Origin: Candidatus Poribacteria bacterium WGA-3G
GTDB lineage: Bacteria; Poribacteria; WGA-4E; WGA-3G
Reading direction: 5' to 3'
Length of the DNA stretch: 64,000 nucleotides
NCBI GenBank assembly: GCA_000406005.1
Contig: ASZN01000028.1
Coordinates: 3,551 to 67,550 of the forward strand
The notes under the pieces are model-generated. The model saw nothing but the letters and a program-made list of their open reading frames with translations, did not search any database and was not told where the DNA came from. The position numbers and the translations under genes are program-made. Shown one piece after another: positions 59,498 to 64,000 of this stretch. The stretch's first letter is position 1. Every line of letters starts with the position of its first letter.

Positions 59498-61999
59498 TTA
59501 TTTCAAGATTAACATCTTCCGTGTAGCCATAAAACCGTCCGTTGTGAGTTTGTAGAAATACACGCTACTTGCGACAGATTCACCGAACTCGTTTTTGCCA
59601 TCCCAATACGCTGCACGCCTACGACTTTGATACATCCCCGCAGCTTGATGCCCAAGTGCCAACGTCCGCACCAATGCACCGTTCACAGCATAGATGTGCA
59701 GTGTAACATCCGCGTCCTTTGCCAAGTGATAGGGTATCCACGTCTCAGGATTGAACGGATTTGGGTAGTTAGGAAGCAGGGCAGTCTTTTTGGGAATCAA
59801 CGCTGTGAGGAGTTGTTGTAAGAACAAGATACCGCGTTGTGACGTTGTATCTGTAAGGTTTAATCGCTGTGCAGCGGATAGCCACTGTTTGACTTCTGTG
59901 GCAGTGATCATTTTTAAGGCTTGAGGATTTAGAGAAGGTGCGGCGGCACTATTGCTCAATGCGCCAGCAACCAAGACGAGATCCGCAATGTTGACCTGTC
60001 CATCGCCATTGACATCTGCAGCATTCTGTCCTGTCTCGCCGAGATTTGAGGCGACTAATACCAAATCAGCAATGTTGACAGTCCCATCACCGTTAATATC
60101 TCCTTTGAGTTTAATAGGTTCAGTTATCTCTGCGTTCTCAACTTGTGGGACAAACGTCTCCCCTGCCCTGTTGGTTAGCAACACATCGGAAAGCGTCAAA
60201 GTGGATGCCTTCACTGCGACGACTTCAAACGTGAGTGTTGCCAGAATGCCGTCCCCATTACTTTCTCCAGCAAGAGACGCTGCGTTCAGTTTGACAAGAT
60301 TACCCTCTACTTTCGGTTCCACAAAGAACGCACCCACAGGCAGAAAATCACCATTGGTACTTGAGACATAGTGGAGAGCAGTTGTATCAAATTGCACGGT
60401 TGCTTGATAGCCTGCGACATTTTCGCCGCTTGCAATTTTCAGGGACAATTTGAGTTGTTGACCGATATTAGGGGACTGCACACTTGCAGGCAAGAGACTC
60501 ACCATATCTGACAGGCCTCCTGTACCCTCATCAATAATTGGTTCAACAGGCGGCAACGAAATTTTGTCGTTATTTTCTAAAAGGAAGTTAGCGATGAGTT
60601 CAGCAGCAACCTTGCCTTTAGGGTTTACCTCGTTAAAGGTTTGATAAACAATACCAATCCTTCCAAGATTGCCATCTCGCACAATAACTGGATCCGCTCT
60701 GGTGGCTTGCGAGGTGCCTGTGTTGCTCGCAAGCACCTTTTCGGCAAACCAATCCCCGGTAAGTTCATCAAGGTGAAAGGCTCTATCGGATTGAAAATTT
60801 GTAAGACTTGGGGTCATTTCTTTGCCATCTTTCGTGACTATCATTGGCGTATTATTTTCCAACCCAAAGTCCCACATTGTGATATGTGGAATATCCATAA
60901 TGTCTTGTAAAGTTTGGACACCGTTGCTGTCTACAAAACCGAAGTAATCACCATGGTTAAGAATAGTATTTCCGTCAGTTGATTCAATCCAAATTTCTGC
61001 CATAGAACCGTCCGATTGACTGTTAGGGAACTGATAAATAGAAGTTGGTAGGATCCCGTAAAGGATTAAAACATCTACGTTACCATCCGAAGTGGTTTGA
61101 AGCATCCAGTCTCTAACAGCATCTTCGGTTTGAACGATTTCGGCTTGAATCCCTTTTGAAGAAAGCAACTGCTTTGTCATTTGAGATTGTAGATTGGCAT
61201 CATCAGGGCTCACCCAACTAACAGCCCCCGTATACATTAGAACGTTTATATTTTCATAAGATTTTGGAGTATCTTCTTGTAGATTGATTTTTCTGAAAAT
61301 TGGACGGCTATCTAATAGAATTGCTTCTTCTTTTGTCATTTGCATTCTATTGCCCCATTCTTCGGTTGTATCTCCCCATGCTATTACAGTACCATTTAAT
61401 GATTCTCCATTGTTATAGTTATTATGACCAGGATCAAGTGCAAAAGCATGGCCTAATTCATGTGCAACTACTCCAAGATAATGATGGGGAAAATCATTCT
61501 TTATATCCATAGTTACAATTGCGTTACCGCCCGACCTACCTCCGTGCCAAGCAAAACCCATAGCAGGCCCTCCACGCCAATTTCCATGCATTTCTAAACC
61601 ACCTATGATAATTAGATGGACATTATCACGAGAATTCCAATTTTGCTGATTGTTAAATTTGAATGGAAGTTCAGGTTCAATTAGATCCCAATGCCTATCT
61701 TCGCCAATATCATAGTGTTCACTATCGTGTTTCGCATTAATTGTATGAATAACAAGCTTACCGTTTTCATCTGTTTCCAATGGAAACGTTTTATCAGTAA
61801 ACCCATGTCGCGTCATTTCTGACTGATAATATTTCTGAATATCTTTCATTATTTTATCCTGGTACTCATGATCTATACTTGGGGCATCTGTTGGTTTAAA
61901 ATACAGAACATGGACATCGAATTTAGCAATGGATGACAGAGACGATACTGAAATTAATATTAGGATCAAAAACGTTAGTAGAAGTCGGAAGTGTTTCAT
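59498..61999 (-). CDS. secreted metallopeptidase with cohesin and dockerin
   Basis: 833 residues. Signal peptide MKHFRLLLTFLILILISVSS. A metallopeptidase-like region to about residue 230 has VVAHELGHAFALDPGHNN (HELGH at 180-184). Residues about 235-480 look like a Rossmann-type or flavodoxin-like region of unknown role. Then a cohesin-like domain (QLKLSLKIASGENVAGYQAT, ALHYVSSTNG) and a dockerin-like pair of calcium loops (DINGDGTVNIADLVLVASNL; DVNGDGQVNIADLVLV). The C-terminal 95 residues are a FlgD-like tail (LLPNYPNPFNPETWIPYHLA, ASSVYFYKLTTDGF). Predicted exported and possibly held in a surface complex. Confidence 0.85.
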   Translation of the reverse strand: MKHFRLLLTFLILILISVSSLSSIAKFDVHVLYFKPTDAPSIDHEYQDKIMKDIQKYYQSEMTRHGFTDKTFPLETDENGKLVIHTINAKHDSEHYDIGEDRHWDLIEPELPFKFNNQQNWNSRDNVHLIIIGGLEMHGNWRGGPAMGFAWHGGRSGGNAIVTMDIKNDFPHHYLGVVAHELGHAFALDPGHNNYNNGESLNGTVIAWGDTTEEWGNRMQMTKEEAILLDSRPIFRKINLQEDTPKSYENINVLMYTGAVSWVSPDDANLQSQMTKQLLSSKGIQAEIVQTEDAVRDWMLQTTSDGNVDVLILYGILPTSIYQFPNSQSDGSMAEIWIESTDGNTILNHGDYFGFVDSNGVQTLQDIMDIPHITMWDFGLENNTPMIVTKDGKEMTPSLTNFQSDRAFHLDELTGDWFAEKVLASNTGTSQATRADPVIVRDGNLGRIGIVYQTFNEVNPKGKVAAELIANFLLENNDKISLPPVEPIIDEGTGGLSDMVSLLPASVQSPNIGQQLKLSLKIASGENVAGYQATVQFDTTALHYVSSTNGDFLPVGAFFVEPKVEGNLVKLNAASLAGESNGDGILATLTFEVVAVKASTLTLSDVLLTNRAGETFVPQVENAEITEPIKLKGDINGDGTVNIADLVLVASNLGETGQNAADVNGDGQVNIADLVLVAGALSNSAAAPSLNPQALKMITATEVKQWLSAAQRLNLTDTTSQRGILFLQQLLTALIPKKTALLPNYPNPFNPETWIPYHLAKDADVTLHIYAVNGALVRTLALGHQAAGMYQSRRRAAYWDGKNEFGESVASSVYFYKLTTDGFMATRKMLILK

Positions 62000-62047
62000 A
62001 AGGGTTCCCTTATTATATATTAGGGTCTATCATAATTGTAAAAAATC

Positions 62048-62851
62048 TCAATCATAATTACTCGGTCGGTGATCGCCGAGGAGCCGTCTCTGTCGGGGGT
62101 TCGCTTGGGCGAGGATGGATGCGTCAAACTGAAACTTATTCAGATAAGGCGGGTATTTCTGTGTAATCATCCGCTGCGCATAGTGTACCTGTAAAAGATA
62201 ACGGGTTTCGTCACTCGTATTGGCAGAACCGCGATGCCAGACTTCACTCCGAAAAAGCACGACATCCCCGGCATTGCACAAGATACTCTCTTCCGTCCGG
62301 TTATTCCACTCGGTTGCGCCGTTTGGAGAGCAACCGGAGTAATGGCTGCCCGGCACAAACTTTGTCGGACCCAATTCCTCGTACATATCGTTGAGATAGT
62401 AATGGGCAGTCGTGATGAAGATCGGAATTTTGACTCTCGGATCAGAACGCACATCTGCGGGTAGGGAGATCGGCAGCCAATCGGTATGTAACCCCTGATC
62501 GGGTCGTCCCGGTCCTGTTATCCACGATTGCATACCGATGCAATGACAATCTTCACCGTGCGTCGCTTCAGCAACTTCAATAATCGGTGATTTGTCAAGG
62601 AATTGGAGATACAACAGGTCGCGATTAAAAGAGTTGTTGATGATTTTGTTGAGGAATCCGTCGCCATTTTGAGGCGTTTGGTGCCGATCCAAACACTCGG
62701 GGATCGTCTCTAATCGGTCCATAGTCGCTCGCAATTCCGCGACTTCCTCAGCATTAAGCACACTGGGGAAATAGACATACCCATCCCTTTCGAGTGCTTC
62801 AACTTGGCTTTCTAAATCGTTGTGTGCCACGAGTGAGAGAGTTTTTGCCAT
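62048..62851 (-). CDS. phytanoyl-CoA dioxygenase family protein
   Basis: 267 residues from the ATG at 62851, which has GGAGGACTG upstream; an upstream start at 62941 would add a low-complexity stretch. EALERDGYVYFPSVLNAEEV starts the fold, DQGLHTDWLPISLP holds H-x-D, and VVLFRSEVWHRGSANTSDET the distal His, with Arg in the following TRYLLQVHYAQR. Same family as the three other copies in the window, but not adjacent to them. It lies directly downstream of sodC on the same strand with a 130-bp gap. Confidence 0.9.
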   Translation of the reverse strand: MAKTLSLVAHNDLESQVEALERDGYVYFPSVLNAEEVAELRATMDRLETIPECLDRHQTPQNGDGFLNKIINNSFNRDLLYLQFLDKSPIIEVAEATHGEDCHCIGMQSWITGPGRPDQGLHTDWLPISLPADVRSDPRVKIPIFITTAHYYLNDMYEELGPTKFVPGSHYSGCSPNGATEWNNRTEESILCNAGDVVLFRSEVWHRGSANTSDETRYLLQVHYAQRMITQKYPPYLNKFQFDASILAQANPRQRRLLGDHRPSNYD

Positions 62852-62983
62852 TTTCAGTCCTCCTTCAAAGCAAATATTGGGATGAAAGGATGGAAGGAAA
62901 GGAAAGATGGAAGTCCGCCTTCCACGCTTCCAGCCTTCCAATTTTCCGATCCTGTGAGGAAGGGAAGGAATTTTGCGTAAGTC

Positions 62984-63559
62984 CTATTCTGATAGTACAA
63001 TGACACCGCACCCGATACGCGCGCCTGCGGCACCTGACGGTTGCGAAGTGAAATCGTCTGCGCCAGCATGGACAATGATACCTTTACCAACAACATCTAC
63101 GTCGGAACCTGTGTCGATTTCCCAGAGATCCGTCGTCAATGTAATATGACCTGTTCCATCTTCTCCGACGGTGATGTTGCCGATATCCCCGAGATGGAAC
63201 TCACCTTCTCCCCATTTCCCGTGCGCAACACCGGTAGGATTCCAGTGACCACCAGCGGATGTCCCGTCGGGTGCACTGCAATCACCGTTTGCGTGGATAT
63301 GAATGGCGTGCAGACCGGGGGACGCGCCCTGGATTTCAGCCGTGAGCGTGATGTCGTCGCCGTTTTGTGTGAAGACTGCCATTCCAGTTACGCCACTGTC
63401 GTTTGATGCACCAATCATGGCACTTGCTTGTTTTGCGGGTGCTGTTGGAAGAATCCCTGCCTGTTGGTGTGCTCGCTCGCACCCTACCAATAGGGTAGAG
63501 ATACTAATCAATAGGAACAATGTTGACTTTATACTGAGAGACATTAAACGCTTTTTCAT
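62984..63559 (-). CDS. sodC: Cu/Zn superoxide dismutase lipoprotein
   Basis: 191 residues with AAGGAG before the ATG. Signal peptide with lipobox STLLVGCERA, so probably an outer-face lipoprotein. Metal ligands: GLHAIHIHANGDCSAPDGTS (copper His pair), SAGGHWNPTG, HGKWGEGEFHLGDIGN (bridging His and zinc site) and GIIVHAGADDF (copper His). The Cys of GDCSAPD and GCGVIV form the usual disulfide. It removes superoxide outside the cytosol. A promoter lies at 63633-63662. Confidence 0.95.
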   Translation of the reverse strand: MKKRLMSLSIKSTLFLLISISTLLVGCERAHQQAGILPTAPAKQASAMIGASNDSGVTGMAVFTQNGDDITLTAEIQGASPGLHAIHIHANGDCSAPDGTSAGGHWNPTGVAHGKWGEGEFHLGDIGNITVGEDGTGHITLTTDLWEIDTGSDVDVVGKGIIVHAGADDFTSQPSGAAGARIGCGVIVLSE

Positions 63560-63632
63560 TGATAGCTCCTTGTGTTAAAGGTTGTTAATCTAACGTGAAT
63601 TTGACGACAGCAGAGGGTCAACGCTTACTGCT

Positions 63633-63662
63633 ATGATATGTTAACCACAACGAAGTTGTCAA
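63633..63662 (-). promoter_or_regulatory. promoter of sodC
   Basis: Minus strand TTGACA (63657-63662), 18-bp spacer, TATCAT (63633-63638), about 75 nt before the sodC ATG. The spacer contains GTTAAC and matches the spacer at 59387-59404. Confidence 0.65.
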
Positions 63663-63854
63663 TCAAAAAATGTGTCGGCGTTGGATTTCAAGCGTCCGGA
63701 TTTCCTGTAAGTGCCATCACAAAGCGATTGCCCGATACTTCAACTATACTGCCTTGAGTTTTCACCATAGGGTAAGTTGCAGTTCGGTATTTCCTATAAA
63801 AACCTACAAAAACCTATAAGCACCTCATAAAATCTAAAGTCATGTAGTTTTTAC

Positions 63855-63884
63855 TTGACAAATCTTTTATTTTTCTGCTATAAT
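63855..63884 (+). promoter_or_regulatory. promoter of the recombinase gene
   Basis: TTGACA (63855-63860), 18-bp spacer, TATAAT (63879-63884), six bases before the ATG. So close a start suggests a leaderless or very short-leader message. Confidence 0.75.
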
Positions 63885-63890
63885 ATATGT

Positions 63891-64000
63891 ATGAATAATA
63901 GATTTGTTAAGATTGGTGAAGCTGCTAAACTCTTGGGTGTGTCTGTTCAGGCACTTCGGAATTGGGAAATAGAAGGTAAGATAATGCCTTCCCACCGCAC
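63891..64000 (+). CDS. MerR-like/IS607 serine recombinase, N-terminus
   Basis: Partial gene, 36 codons to the right edge. FVKIGEAAKLLGVSVQALRN is a MerR-type helix-turn-helix and WEIEGKIMPSHRT the start of its wing, the usual N-terminus of IS607 TnpA serine recombinases, which then continue into a resolvase domain. A plain MerR regulator is the alternative; the repeats and promoter upstream favour the insertion sequence. tnpB would be expected downstream. Confidence 0.7.
   Translation, partial: MNNRFVKIGEAAKLLGVSVQALRNWEIEGKIMPSHR

Larger units (their letters stand above)
63796..64000 (+). mobile_element. left end of an IS607-type element
   Basis: Begins with tandem AAAAACCTAC/AAAAACCTAT units (63797-63818), continues to a strong promoter and the start of a recombinase gene; the rest lies outside. 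The exact left boundary cannot be fixed. Between sodC and this point (63663-63795) no gene is seen. Confidence 0.5.

Noticed and set aside
63690..63768. Short minus-strand frame with QGSIVEVSGNRFVMALTG
   Set aside because: Only 26 codons with no ribosome binding site; at best a gene fragment beside the insertion sequence.

Overview
The window looks like a chromosomal segment of an uncultured bacterium of the Candidatus Poribacteria type. This is an inference from gene content: four phytanoyl-CoA dioxygenase-like oxygenases, a sulfatase, a CotH/ankyrin fusion, a LamG protein, a C25-type giant peptidase, and a cohesin/dockerin metallopeptidase with a FlgD-like tail. A related sponge-associated or marine lineage cannot be excluded. 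Both strands are used, and housekeeping operons alternate with AT-richer accessory stretches.

Layout. 0-1.3 kb: 5' part of a PLD-SNF2 helicase (minus) and a decayed PIN toxin module. 1.35-9.8 kb (plus): CotH-ankyrin surface protein, Uma2 protein, and a run of small-molecule enzymes (D-xylonate dehydratase, VanZ-like protein, MBL hydrolase, PurE, RraA-type aldolase, NIPSNAP) separated by a short intergenic repeat family. 9.8-24.2 kb (minus): a 2151-residue gingipain-like protein, then pdxA, rqcP, lon, clpX, clpP and tig, a proteostasis block. 24.4-25.2 kb: six tRNA genes behind a consensus promoter; a seventh tRNA lies at 28.5 kb. 25.3-30 kb: DUF58, macro-domain and MFS proteins, a coiled-coil membrane protein, a frameshifted LamG gene and a GGCT-like enzyme.

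30-39.2 kb is the most unusual stretch. It holds a sulfatase, a DNA methyltransferase fused to an HNH nuclease, and aspartate aminotransferase (aspC). Upstream of aspC lie two more copies of the aspC 5' end. Between and beyond these copies sit an intact PIN toxin module, an 81-residue ORF, a MITE, and a nuclease with two OB folds, a Cys cluster, a PD-(D/E)XK domain and a coiled coil. A second macro-domain protein and a DUF433 antitoxin-like protein follow. It reads as a stack of defence or toxin-antitoxin cargo built at one site.

39.2-49 kb: co-chaperone, methylthioribose kinase and asd (minus operon), a possible structured RNA or IS200/IS605 remnant, HU, then a plus-strand run with sugar kinase, MoxR ATPase, UDP-glucose dehydrogenase, DUF309, zinc-ribbon and methyltransferase genes. 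49-51.7 kb: AT-rich hypotheticals and a GIY-YIG nuclease. 51.7-63.6 kb: PhyH oxygenases, nitrilase, CPBP protease, metallophosphoesterase, lipoprotein, T5orf172 nuclease, secreted metallopeptidase and Cu/Zn superoxide dismutase. The window ends in the first codons of an IS607-type recombinase behind a strong promoter.
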